Below, piece after piece: positions 54,344-62,317 of a stretch of 64,000 nt of DNA (the first letter of the stretch is position 1; each line of letters begins with the position of its first letter). The notes beneath the pieces were generated by a model. That model did no database searches. It was not told the origin of the DNA and was given only the letters and a program-made list of their open reading frames with translations. Both the position numbers and the translations under genes were made by a program. Source of the stretch: Paracoccaceae bacterium (lineage in GTDB: Bacteria > Pseudomonadota > Alphaproteobacteria > Rhodobacterales > Rhodobacteraceae); the NCBI GenBank assembly GCA_027492585.1, contig JAPUEK010000020.1, positions 46,689 to 110,688 on the forward strand, in the 5' to 3' direction.

Positions 54344-55915
54344 ATGCGCGATTTCCATATGCCGGGCCGTTCGGCGGTCTATGCGGCGAACGGTGCCTGC
54401 GCGACCTCCCATCCGCTGGCCGCCAAAGTGGCACTCGACATCCTTCAGGCAGGCGGCAATGCGGTGGATGCCGCGATTGCCGGGGCGGTGCTTCTGGGGA
54501 TCTGCGAACCGCAGATGACCGGGATCGGGGGCGATTGCTTCGTACTCCTGAAACCGGCGGGCGAGGAGAGGATTCTGGCGCTGAACGGCTCGGGCCGGGC
54601 GCCGCGAGGCCTTTCGGCGGCGGGCCTGCGCGACCGTGGGCTGAAAACCGTGCCGATCCGCGGGATCGAATCTGTGACCCTGCCGGGGGCGGTCGATGCC
54701 TTCTGCCGGCTCAGCGCCGACTGGGGGTGCATGGGGCTGGATGCCGTTCTCGCCCCCGCGATCCATTATGCCGAGCAAGGCGTTCCCGTCGCCCCCCGCG
54801 TCGCCTTCGACTGGGCGTCGGAGGCGCCCGAGCTGACCGGCGACGCCCGCCGCTTCTACCTGAAAAACGGCGTGCCCTACCGGCTGGGGGACCGCTTCCG
54901 CGCGCCCGGTCAGGCGGAGGTCCTGCGTCGCATCGCGCGTGAGGGCCGGGAGGGCTTCTATGCCGGGGAGGTGGCGGAGGACATGATCGCCTCGCTCCGC
55001 ACGCTCGGCGGCAGCCATAGCCTTGAGGATCTCGCGGCCACCGCCTGCGATTACACCGATCCCGTCAGCGGCCCTTACCGTGATCTGGAACTGGTGGAGC
55101 ATCCGCCGAATGGCCAGGGGGCCACGGCGATCCTGATGCTCAATATCCTCAAGCACTTCGACCTTGCGGCCCTGCCCCCCTTCGGCGCTGCCCGCGCCCA
55201 TCTGGAGGCGGAGGCGACCAAGCTCGCCTATGACGCCCGCAACCGTTTCATCGCGGAAAAATCGCCGCGGATCGCTCATATGCTCGCACCGGAGACGGCT
55301 GCGAAGCTTGCGGCGCTGATCGACCCGGAAAAGGCCATGCCCGCCGCCGCCGCCCTCAGCGAGGCGGTCCACAAGGACACGGCCTACATCACCGTCGTTG
55401 ACCGCAACCGGATGGCAATCTCGCTGATCTACTCGATCTTCTGGGGCTTCGGCTCCGGCCTCGCCTCGACGAAATTCGGGGTCATCTTCCAGAACCGCGG
55501 CGCCGGTTTCACGCTGGAAGAGGGCCATCCGAACGAAGCCGGGCCGGGCAAGCGGCCCATGCATACGATCATTCCGGGGATGCTGAAGCGTGACGGCCGG
55601 GTCATCCTGCCCTTCGGCGTGATGGGCGGGGCCTATCAGCCCTGCGGCCATGCGCGGCTTGTCACCAACCTCGCCGATTACGGGATGGACCTGCAAGACG
55701 CCATCGACGCGCCGCGGTGCTTCTCCGGCGCGGCGGGGATGATGGTGGAGCGCGGCTACACCGATGCGGTGCGGACGCAGCTGGCGGCAATGGGCCATGC
55801 GGTGTCGGTGCCGGACGAACCGATCGGCGGCGCGCAGGCCATCCTGATGGAGGGAGACGACCTGCTGATCGCCGGCTCCGACCCACGCAAAGACGGCTGT
55901 GCTTTGGGGTATTGA
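54344..55915 (+). CDS. ggt: Gamma-glutamyltransferase family enzyme
   Basis: A 523-aa Ntn hydrolase. HKDTAYITVVDRNRMAISLIYS holds the catalytic Thr of the small subunit (DTAY), where the precursor cleaves itself. GGNAVDAAIAGAVLLG, GIGGDCFVLL, VEHPPNGQGATAI and HTIIPGM are further family motifs. No clear signal peptide is seen, so it may be a cytoplasmic member (glutathione or cephalosporin-acylase-like). GGGGGAGG precedes the ATG. First gene of a six-gene colinear operon. Confidence 0.9.
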   Translation: MRDFHMPGRSAVYAANGACATSHPLAAKVALDILQAGGNAVDAAIAGAVLLGICEPQMTGIGGDCFVLLKPAGEERILALNGSGRAPRGLSAAGLRDRGLKTVPIRGIESVTLPGAVDAFCRLSADWGCMGLDAVLAPAIHYAEQGVPVAPRVAFDWASEAPELTGDARRFYLKNGVPYRLGDRFRAPGQAEVLRRIAREGREGFYAGEVAEDMIASLRTLGGSHSLEDLAATACDYTDPVSGPYRDLELVEHPPNGQGATAILMLNILKHFDLAALPPFGAARAHLEAEATKLAYDARNRFIAEKSPRIAHMLAPETAAKLAALIDPEKAMPAAAALSEAVHKDTAYITVVDRNRMAISLIYSIFWGFGSGLASTKFGVIFQNRGAGFTLEEGHPNEAGPGKRPMHTIIPGMLKRDGRVILPFGVMGGAYQPCGHARLVTNLADYGMDLQDAIDAPRCFSGAAGMMVERGYTDAVRTQLAAMGHAVSVPDEPIGGAQAILMEGDDLLIAGSDPRKDGCALGY

Positions 55916-55916
55916 G

Positions 55917-56369
55917 ATGAAGTATCAAGAGATTACCGATGCCATTCTGGCTCTGACCCACGGCGAGACGGATGCCGTCGCCCTGATGGCCACCGTCGCC
56001 TGCGAGATCCACGCGGCCCATCCGCTCGCCGACTGGACCGGCTTTTACCGTGTCGTCGCGCCGGAGCTTCTGAAGATCGGCCCCTATCAGGGCGGTCACG
56101 GTTGCCTCGTCATCCCCTTCTCGCGCGGGGTTTGCGGCGCCTGCGCGCGAACGGGAGAGGTGCAGAACGTGCCGGATGTGGACGCCTTTCCCGGCCATAT
56201 CGCCTGTGCTTCCTCCACCCGGTCGGAGCTGGTGCTGCCGGTCCGCAACGGCGCGGGGCGGCTTCTGGGCGTGCTCGACATCGACAGCGACACACCGGCG
56301 GCCTTCACCAAGGCGGATGAGGACTGGCTGGTGCCGCTTCTCGCCGCCGTCTTCCGGGAGGCGGAGTGA
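55917..56369 (+). CDS. Free methionine-(R)-sulfoxide reductase (GAF domain)
   Basis: A 150-aa GAF protein. The three Cys of fRMsr are present: QGGHGCLVIP, RGVCGACA and HIACASSTRSELVLP, around FPGHIAC. It reduces free methionine R-sulfoxide with thioredoxin-derived electrons. The ATG is one base after the ggt stop. Presence next to a LysE exporter and a homocysteine methyltransferase suggests a sulfur amino acid theme. Confidence 0.92.
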   Translation: MKYQEITDAILALTHGETDAVALMATVACEIHAAHPLADWTGFYRVVAPELLKIGPYQGGHGCLVIPFSRGVCGACARTGEVQNVPDVDAFPGHIACASSTRSELVLPVRNGAGRLLGVLDIDSDTPAAFTKADEDWLVPLLAAVFREAE

Positions 56370-57136
56370 TGCGCGGCGCCTGTTCCTGCGGCGGGGTGGT
56401 GTTCGAGATCACGCCCCCTCTGCGCGATGTCATCGCCTGCCATTGCAGCCAGTGCCGGAAATGGTCGGGCCATTACTGGGCGGCAACCTCGGTGCCGCAT
56501 GACCGTTTCCGGCTGGTCGCGGCAAAGGGCCTGCGGTGGTTCCGCTCCTCCCCTACCGCGAAGCGGGGCTTTTGCGGAACCTGCGGGTCCAAGCTCTTCT
56601 GGCAGCCGGAGGGGGAGGAGCGGATCTCCCTTTCCCCCGGCGTCCTGGAGGGGCCGACAGGCCTTGCGATCGCCACCCATATCTACCCGGAGGATGCCGG
56701 GGATTATTACGCGGCGGAAGGTCCGCCCCCGGAGCCTTCCTTGACCGGGAACCTGCAGGGCTCCTGCCTTTGCGGGGCGAACCGCTTCACTCTGCCCGGC
56801 CCGATGGGCGAAGTGACGGCCTGCCATTGCCATCAATGCCGCACCAGTTCCGGCCATTTCGCCGCCTCTTTCGACGCCGAAGAAAGCGCGCTCGACTGGC
56901 AGGCGCAGGAGGTGACAGAACATCGCGCGCCGGGCGGCAGTCAGCGGGGTTTTTGCAGCACCTGCGGGTCGAGCCTCTATTTCCGGGCGGCGGACGGGGC
57001 CTTTTCGGTCGAAGCAGGGGTAGTGGACAATCCGACCGGCGGGCGGCTCGCCTCCCATATTTTCGTGGCCGACAAGGGGGATTATTACGGGTTGGACGAC
57101 GGCCTGCCGCAAGCCTCCGGCGCCACGCTCCCTTGA
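56369..57136 (+). CDS. Double GFA/CENP-V domain protein
   Basis: A 255-aa protein made of two GFA domains in tandem. Each has C-x-C-G, C-H-C-x2-C and C-x2-C-G: domain 1 (CSCGG, CHCSQC, CGTCGSK), domain 2 (CLCGA, CHCHQC, CSTCGSS), about 130 residues apart. GFA proteins bind zinc and are linked to glutathione-dependent formaldehyde handling, though most lack proven activity. Single-domain copies are usual; a fused pair is less common. TGATG overlap with the preceding gene. Confidence 0.9.
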   Translation: MRGACSCGGVVFEITPPLRDVIACHCSQCRKWSGHYWAATSVPHDRFRLVAAKGLRWFRSSPTAKRGFCGTCGSKLFWQPEGEERISLSPGVLEGPTGLAIATHIYPEDAGDYYAAEGPPPEPSLTGNLQGSCLCGANRFTLPGPMGEVTACHCHQCRTSSGHFAASFDAEESALDWQAQEVTEHRAPGGSQRGFCSTCGSSLYFRAADGAFSVEAGVVDNPTGGRLASHIFVADKGDYYGLDDGLPQASGATLP

Positions 57137-57167
57137 TCTTCCGCCCCCAGCCCCCGAGGATGCCCCC

Positions 57168-57791
57168 ATGTGGGACCAGATCGCCTTCCTTCCGACGCAG
57201 GAGTTCCTGACCTTTCTGGTGGGCGGGCTGATCGTCAACATCGCACCGGGGCAGGATGTGGTCTTCGCCTCCGCCTGCGGGATTCAGGGCGGGCCGAAGG
57301 TGGGGGCCATGGCCGGGCTCGGGGTCGGCGCCGGGGCGATCTGGCATGTGGCGCTTGCGGCGCTCGGCCTGTCGGCGCTTGTCGCCTCCCTGCCGGCGGC
57401 TCTGGAGGTGATCCGCTATGCCGGTGCAGGCTACCTTCTTTACATCGCGTGGAAAAGCTGGCGGGCCGGGGCGCTTGCCCCCGGTCAGGGCGTGCCGTCG
57501 GCGCGCAAGGCCTTTCTGCGCGGCGCGTTGACAAATGTGCTCAACCCCAAACCGATCCTGTTCTTCCTCGCCTTCCTGCCGCAATTCGTGCATCCCGAGC
57601 GGGGGCCGGTCTGGCAGCAGATCCTCGTGCTCGGCCTGACCTTCGGGCTGACGGGGACGCTGGTGACAATGGCCTACGGGATCGCGGCGGGCCATGCGGG
57701 GCGTGTGCTTGGCGACAGGATGGCGGTGGTCAACAAGATCGCCGCAGTGATGTTTGCGGGACTGGCGGCACGGCTGGCCCTGACCGAATAG
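57168..57791 (+). CDS. LysE/RhtB family amino-acid exporter
   Basis: A 207-aa membrane protein with six hydrophobic helices. LIVNIAPGQDVVFASACGIQGGPKVGAMAGLGVGAG is the LysE N-terminal motif (first residues ~20-60), and LTNVLNPKPILFFLAFLPQFV is the second. It exports amino acids or derivatives from the cytoplasm; which one is unknown, though the operon suggests homoserine/methionine-type compounds. Confidence 0.92.
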   Translation: MWDQIAFLPTQEFLTFLVGGLIVNIAPGQDVVFASACGIQGGPKVGAMAGLGVGAGAIWHVALAALGLSALVASLPAALEVIRYAGAGYLLYIAWKSWRAGALAPGQGVPSARKAFLRGALTNVLNPKPILFFLAFLPQFVHPERGPVWQQILVLGLTFGLTGTLVTMAYGIAAGHAGRVLGDRMAVVNKIAAVMFAGLAARLALTE

Positions 57792-57807
57792 GATGGCGGA
57801 GGAAGAC

Positions 57808-58704
57808 ATGGCGGAAATCACGCTTCTCGACGGGGGGATGGGGCAGGAACTGGTGGCGCGCTCAGGGGATGATCCGACGCCGCTCTGGGCGACGCGGGTG
57901 ATGATCGACCACCCCGGCATGGTGCGCGACATCCACGCCGACTACTTCGCCGCCGGAGCCTCGGTTGCGACGACCAACACCTATGCCATCCATCACGACC
58001 GGCTGGAGCGTTTCGGCCTCGATCCGATGTTCCATGCGCTGCACCTGCGCGCCTTGGCCGAGGCGCACGAGGCGCGGGCGGCGGCAGGGCGCGGGCGGAT
58101 CGCGGGCTCCATGGGGCCGCTGGAGGCGAGCTACCGGCCCGACCTGACCCCGGAACTGGCGGTTTCCGCGCCGAAATATGCCGAGATCGCGCGGATTCTG
58201 GCGCCCCATGTCGATGTGATCCTGCTGGAAACCATGTCCTCCGTGGCTCTGGCCGAAGGGGCGGTGCAGGGCGCCCTTGCCTCCGGCCGGCCGGTCTGGC
58301 TTTCGGTGTCGGTCGATGATCACGACGGTAGCCGCCTGCGCTCCGGCGAGCCCTTGACCGATCTGAAGCGCCTCGTGGACAGCTATCCGATCACCGCCCT
58401 TCTGGCCAATTGCTCGGTGCCGGAGGCGATGGCCGCCGCCCTTGCGGTGCTGAAACCCATGGGCCTGCCCTTCGGCGCCTATGCCAACGGCTTCACCCAT
58501 ATCTCCGGCAACTTCCTCAAGGACGCGCCGACGGTGAAGGAGCTGACCCACCGGCACGACCTCACGCCGGAGAAATACGCCGATTTCGCAATGGCTTGGG
58601 TCGGGATGGGCGCCACCATCGTCGGCGGCTGCTGCGAGGTCGGCCCGGCCCATATCCGACACCTCGCCGGCTGCCTCAAAGCGGCGGGCCACAGCATCGC
58701 ATGA
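57808..58704 (+). CDS. Homocysteine S-methyltransferase family protein
   Basis: A 298-aa protein. LLDGGMGQELVARSG is the family start, TTNTYAIHHDRLERFG follows, LANCSVPEAM has the first Zn Cys near residue 200, and GATIVGGCCEVGPAHIRHLA has the Cys pair. It transfers a methyl group (from S-methylmethionine, betaine or similar) to homocysteine. The ATG 15 bases after another ATG is used as GGAGGAAG lies before it. Overlaps the RluA-type gene by ATGA. Confidence 0.9.
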   Translation: MAEITLLDGGMGQELVARSGDDPTPLWATRVMIDHPGMVRDIHADYFAAGASVATTNTYAIHHDRLERFGLDPMFHALHLRALAEAHEARAAAGRGRIAGSMGPLEASYRPDLTPELAVSAPKYAEIARILAPHVDVILLETMSSVALAEGAVQGALASGRPVWLSVSVDDHDGSRLRSGEPLTDLKRLVDSYPITALLANCSVPEAMAAALAVLKPMGLPFGAYANGFTHISGNFLKDAPTVKELTHRHDLTPEKYADFAMAWVGMGATIVGGCCEVGPAHIRHLAGCLKAAGHSIA

Positions 58705-59351
58705 TCCCCGACTTCGACTACCGGCCACCCGACGGACCTGTGGAGATCCTCCACGAGGACAAGCAGATCCTTGTCGTCAACAAGCCGGCGGGGCTTCTGT
58801 CGGTGCCGGGCAAGCTGGAGGGGCGCCAGGATTGCCTACTCTCCCGGCTGATGGAGATCCGCTGGGATGCGCTTCTGGTGCATCGGCTGGATTGCGACAC
58901 CTCCGGGGTGATGATCTTCGCGCGCACCAAGCAGGCGCAGGGCTTTCTCGGGCAGGAGTTCGAGAAACGCCGGGCGCAGAAGACCTATCTCGCACGGGTC
59001 TGGGGGGAGATGGCAGGGGAAAGCGGCCATGTCGATCTGCCCATCGGTGCGGATTGGCCGAACCGTCCACGCCAGATGGTGACGCCGGAGGGACGCCCGG
59101 CCCAAACCGACTGGCATGTGACCCAGCGGGCGGAAGGCGAGACGCGGGTGCGACTTTCCCCCCATACGGGCCGAAGTCACCAGTTGCGGGTACATATGCT
59201 GGCGCTTGGCCATCCGATCCTTGGCGATCCGATCTATGCCACGGGGGCTGCACGGGAATTTCCCCGGCTGATGCTCCATGCCGAAACGCTGTCGCTTCAC
59301 CACCCCGCGACCGGGATCCGCGTGCAATTCGCCGCCCCCTGTCCGTTCTGA
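58701..59351 (+). CDS. RluA-family pseudouridine synthase
   Basis: A 216-aa enzyme. LVHRLDCDTSGVMIFAR holds the catalytic Asp, and QKTYLARVWG, SPHTGRSHQLRVHM and HPILGDPIY are classical RluA motifs. Short without S4 domain, like RluA proper, which modifies 23S rRNA position 746 and tRNA position 32. It overlaps the methyltransferase gene by ATGA; the frame continues upstream inside that gene but has no conserved content. Confidence 0.92.
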   Translation: MIPDFDYRPPDGPVEILHEDKQILVVNKPAGLLSVPGKLEGRQDCLLSRLMEIRWDALLVHRLDCDTSGVMIFARTKQAQGFLGQEFEKRRAQKTYLARVWGEMAGESGHVDLPIGADWPNRPRQMVTPEGRPAQTDWHVTQRAEGETRVRLSPHTGRSHQLRVHMLALGHPILGDPIYATGAAREFPRLMLHAETLSLHHPATGIRVQFAAPCPF

Positions 59352-59418
59352 GACTTGTCTGAACGCGGCAGGCTGTTAGGCTTGCCCCATTCGAGACGGA
59401 TATTGACGGAGGCTTTTC

Positions 59419-59985
59419 ATGCAGAATTTCGGCGAGGCCATTCAGGCCAGTTCCATGCGGACATGGGCGCTCAGCGGGCCGTTCCGGCTCGTGAAGGTCG
59501 TGGGACCGGCGGCAGAGGAGTACATGCAGCGCACCGGGCAGATCGGTGGCTATTTCACGCAGGAGAAATACCTCTACGGCATGAGCCCCGCGCAGATCGA
59601 GCGGACGCTCGGCCTGCGCCCGAATGAGCTGAGCCAGATGGCGCGGGTCTATGCCTTTTCGCGCCTGCCCACGGCAGCGGAGATCGACTTCAGGCTGTCC
59701 GCCGCCCAGCCCGATGGCAAGATCTTCGATCAGGCGCAGATGGACCAGATCCTCCAGGCCCGCACCGATTATGCGAATGGCGTAAACCTTTACAATCGCT
59801 CGCAGGTTCCGACCGTACAGGCCTATCCGCCGGGTTCCGCCATGGTGCCGCAATGGACGTTCAAACGCGGGATGGGGGTGCCGGTCGGCGGGCTGATCGC
59901 CACGGTCACGCCGCAGTTCCCGTTCTCGCGCGAAAACGGCTCGGTCAAGCCCTACACGCCGCACAATCGCGGGCCGATCCGCTAG
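59419..59985 (+). CDS. Hypothetical protein, 188 aa
   Basis: Not recognised. A soluble protein without signal peptide or membrane helix. The first ~110 residues (GEAIQASSMRTWALSGPF...GGYFTQEKYLYGMSPAQIERTLGLRP) look folded, with a helix-like SPAQIERTLGLRPNELSQMARVYAF. The last ~70 are Pro/Tyr/Asn-rich and end in FSRENGSVKPYTPHNRGPIR, probably extended. GGAGG precedes the ATG by 7 bases, and codon use is like the neighbours. It is 67 bp after the RluA-type gene, convergent with the flavoprotein gene. Confidence 0.65.
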   Translation: MQNFGEAIQASSMRTWALSGPFRLVKVVGPAAEEYMQRTGQIGGYFTQEKYLYGMSPAQIERTLGLRPNELSQMARVYAFSRLPTAAEIDFRLSAAQPDGKIFDQAQMDQILQARTDYANGVNLYNRSQVPTVQAYPPGSAMVPQWTFKRGMGVPVGGLIATVTPQFPFSRENGSVKPYTPHNRGPIR

Positions 59986-60014
59986 ACGGTCAGACCGGGG
60001 GGAGCCCCCAGCCC

Positions 60015-60068
60015 TTCATTTCTGTCGGAAAATATCCGGTGGGCAGGTCCGGAGGGGTGACCCCTCCG
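60015..60068 (+). repeat. Intergenic repeat, copy F (convergent junction)
   Basis: TTCATTTCTGTCGGAAAATA then TCCGGTGGGCAGGT, then hairpin CGGAGGGG (60050-60057) / CCCCTCCG (60061-60068) with a 3-base loop TGA. The most diverged copy; the TGCAAAA loop is lost. It lies between the unknown gene (+) and the flavoprotein gene (-). Confidence 0.78.
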
Positions 60069-60108
60069 CCGCCCGAGCAGAGCGCGACGCCTGCCGAAGC
60101 GGCCGCCC

Positions 60109-62085
60109 CTAAAGGCTCAGAGCCAGTTTGCGCCCCTCATGGAAAGCATAGGCGGCAAGGCGCGGGGCGGTGCAATCGCCGATCCGGTGGGTGTCCTTGC
60201 CGGGAAAACTCTCCGGCCAGGGGTCGAAGGCGCGGTTGGTGGTCGCCATGACAAGGGCGGACGTCGGCAAGGTTTCTTCCTGCCCCGTCAGCATGTTGCG
60301 GACCGTCACGCCATTGCCGTGCCAGCGGGTGAGGCAATGTTCGGTCAGGAATTTCACCCCGAGTTGGGCGAGGCGGCGGCGGGCGGCACCATCGGCGGCG
60401 GTGCGGGCGATCTCCTTGCCGACGAAAGGCTCGGGGGTGACGATCGTCACCTCCCTGCCCTGTTCGGCAAGCGCCCAGGCGGTGCCGACGCCGCGCCAGT
60501 TGGAACCTTCGTCGTAAAGCACCACCGAGGCGCCGAGCCGCGCCTCGCGGCGCATCACCGCCTCGGGCGACCAGACGCCGCCTTTCTCGATGCCGGGGAG
60601 GGTCGGCTCCTGCGGGAGCCAGCGTTGGAAGCCGGTCTCATCGGGCAGGGAGCCGGTGGCGAGCACCACGGTATCGGCGGGATGGGCGGCGATCTCCGCC
60701 TCATCCAGAAAGGTGTTGAGCCGCAATGTGACGCCGAGTTTGGTGAACTGGCGCTCATACCAGTTCATCAGATCGAGGATCTGGGCGCGGCGCGGCTGCA
60801 TCCCGGCAAGGCGGAACTGGCCGCCGATCTGCGGCAAAGCCTCAACGATTTCAACGTGATGCCCGCGCTCTGCGGCGCCGCGCGCCGCTTCCAGCCCTGC
60901 GGGACCGGCGCCGACGATCAACACATTCTTAACCTTTTCCGCCGGCGTGAAGCGATCCCCGCCCCATTCCCATTCACGCCCGGCCGAGGGGTTGATCAGG
61001 CAGGAGATCCAGTAGTCCCGGCTGCGCCGCCCCCAGCACATCTGGTTGCAGGAGATGCAGCCGCGGATATCCTCCGCCCGCCCCTCGGTGGTCTTGCGGG
61101 CCAGATGCGGGTCGGCGATCTGGCCGCGCACGATGGAGACCAGATCCGCTTCCCCCGCCGCGAGGATGGTTTCGGCATTCTCCGGCGTCCGCACCCCGGC
61201 TTCGGAGGTTATGGCGGCATGTTTAACAATTGCTTTCAATTGCGCGGTCAGGGGCGTGGAAAGCTTCTCCGCATGGGTGAAGGGCGGGATGATCCCGTCG
61301 AATTCCAGATAGGAGCCATAGCCGCAGGTCACATAGTCGAGATGCCCGGTCGCATCATGCAAGGCGATGATTTCGCATAAGGATTCCGCCGATAGCGTGA
61401 CCTCGAACCCCGGCGAATAGCTGATGGCGAGGCCGATGATGAAGTCTTCGCCGCAGTCACGGCGGATACGCTCGATCAGGGTGCGGGAAAAGCGGGTGCG
61501 GTTTTCAAGGCTGCCGCCCCAGTCGTCGTCGCGGGTGTTGGACCAGGGCGTCCAGAACTGGTCAAGGAGCGAGTGATAGGCCGCCCAGACTTCCACCCCC
61601 TGAAAACCGCTGGCCTTGGCGCGCCGCGCCGCCGCCGCATGGGCATCGAGCAATTCGTTGATTTCATTGACCGTCATCCGGTGCGAGCCGTCGCTGTCAT
61701 GATAGCTTGGCCCGCCGGAAGGGGACCAATGCGGCGCAAAGCTCAGGTCGGAATCGCCATGGGCGCCGACGTGGTAGAGCTGCTGGAGGATCACCGCCCC
61801 CGCCTCCCTCACGCGGGAGGTGATCCGGCGGAAATGCGGGATGATGTCGTCGGAGGAATGGAGGAGGTTGCCGCGCGTCAGAACCCCGCTGCGATGCACC
61901 GGAACGGGTTCGGTCACGATCATCCCCGCCCCGCCAAGCGCCCGTTCTACAAAGTAATTTTCCATCCGCGGGCCGGGGATGCCCATGTCGGACATATTGT
62001 TGGTATGGGCGCCGAAGACGATACGGTTGCGGAGCGTCTGGCCCCGCAGTTGCAACGGCGAGAGGAGACGTTTGTGCTGGCTCAT
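60109..62085 (-). CDS. Fe-S flavoprotein, NADH:flavin oxidoreductase (TMADH/dienoyl-CoA reductase type)
   Basis: A 658-aa protein. N-terminal TIM barrel (Old Yellow Enzyme type: LRNRIVFGAHTNNMSD, YHSLLDQFWTPWSNTRDDDWGGSLENR) binding FMN. The [4Fe-4S] motif C-x2-C-x3-C-x11-C is read as CISCNQMC then CLINPSAG near residues 340-365. The C-terminal third has FAD/NAD folds (NVLIVGAGPAGLEAARGA, VVLYDEGSNWRG). Candidates are dimethylamine/trimethylamine dehydrogenase, N-methylproline demethylase or enoate reductase; the aldehyde dehydrogenase next to it suits a demethylase releasing formaldehyde, but this is guesswork. Start at ATG after GGGAG. Confidence 0.9.
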   Translation of the reverse strand: MSQHKRLLSPLQLRGQTLRNRIVFGAHTNNMSDMGIPGPRMENYFVERALGGAGMIVTEPVPVHRSGVLTRGNLLHSSDDIIPHFRRITSRVREAGAVILQQLYHVGAHGDSDLSFAPHWSPSGGPSYHDSDGSHRMTVNEINELLDAHAAAARRAKASGFQGVEVWAAYHSLLDQFWTPWSNTRDDDWGGSLENRTRFSRTLIERIRRDCGEDFIIGLAISYSPGFEVTLSAESLCEIIALHDATGHLDYVTCGYGSYLEFDGIIPPFTHAEKLSTPLTAQLKAIVKHAAITSEAGVRTPENAETILAAGEADLVSIVRGQIADPHLARKTTEGRAEDIRGCISCNQMCWGRRSRDYWISCLINPSAGREWEWGGDRFTPAEKVKNVLIVGAGPAGLEAARGAAERGHHVEIVEALPQIGGQFRLAGMQPRRAQILDLMNWYERQFTKLGVTLRLNTFLDEAEIAAHPADTVVLATGSLPDETGFQRWLPQEPTLPGIEKGGVWSPEAVMRREARLGASVVLYDEGSNWRGVGTAWALAEQGREVTIVTPEPFVGKEIARTAADGAARRRLAQLGVKFLTEHCLTRWHGNGVTVRNMLTGQEETLPTSALVMATTNRAFDPWPESFPGKDTHRIGDCTAPRLAAYAFHEGRKLALSL

Positions 62086-62160
62086 CGGCTTGCTCCCTTG
62101 GTTTTCGTGAGGGAAGCAAATCTCGACAGTTGTGTCAAGTTTTCTTGGGAGGAGCCGTCC

Positions 62161-62215
62161 GGCCCGTATTCTTTCCGTCTTCATCCCGTATTCAGAGCGT
62201 ATTCACCCTGTATTC
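62161..62215 (-). repeat. Iteron array 2: five 11-bp units
   Basis: Read on the minus strand from high to low coordinates: GAATACAGGGT, GAATACGCTCT, GAATACGGGAT, GAAGACGGAAA, GAATACGGGCC. A sixth degenerate unit may lie at 62216-62226. The 11-bp period places all on one DNA face. It lies ~75 bp upstream of the flavoprotein ATG. The same family as the array at 49861-49937. Confidence 0.85.
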
Positions 62216-62269
62216 GATCTGTAGTTACAGCAGGCGCGGTGGCGAAAGGCTTTCTTCATCCCGAAAGCA

Positions 62270-62297
62270 AGGCGCCGCCCGTTGCGGGGCGGCGCCT
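62270..62297 (-). terminator. Intrinsic terminator of the aldehyde dehydrogenase gene
   Basis: GGCGCCGCCC (62271-62280) pairs with GGGCGGCGCC (62287-62296) around GTTGCG; on the minus strand the stem is followed by TTGCTTTC. It is 20 bp after the aldehyde dehydrogenase stop. Confidence 0.82.
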
Positions 62298-62317
62298 GAA
62301 ACGCAGGGCGAGGCGGC

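Noticed and set aside
54191..55798. Minus-strand frame opposite ggt whose tail (GATNWVGALIRSAEGSL, then MQLQDQYRG) looks protein-like
   Set aside because: Only ~35 codons outside ggt look natural, there is no start or known motif, and the rest is antisense to ggt. A decayed gene end in the 54131-54343 gap cannot be excluded but is not supported.
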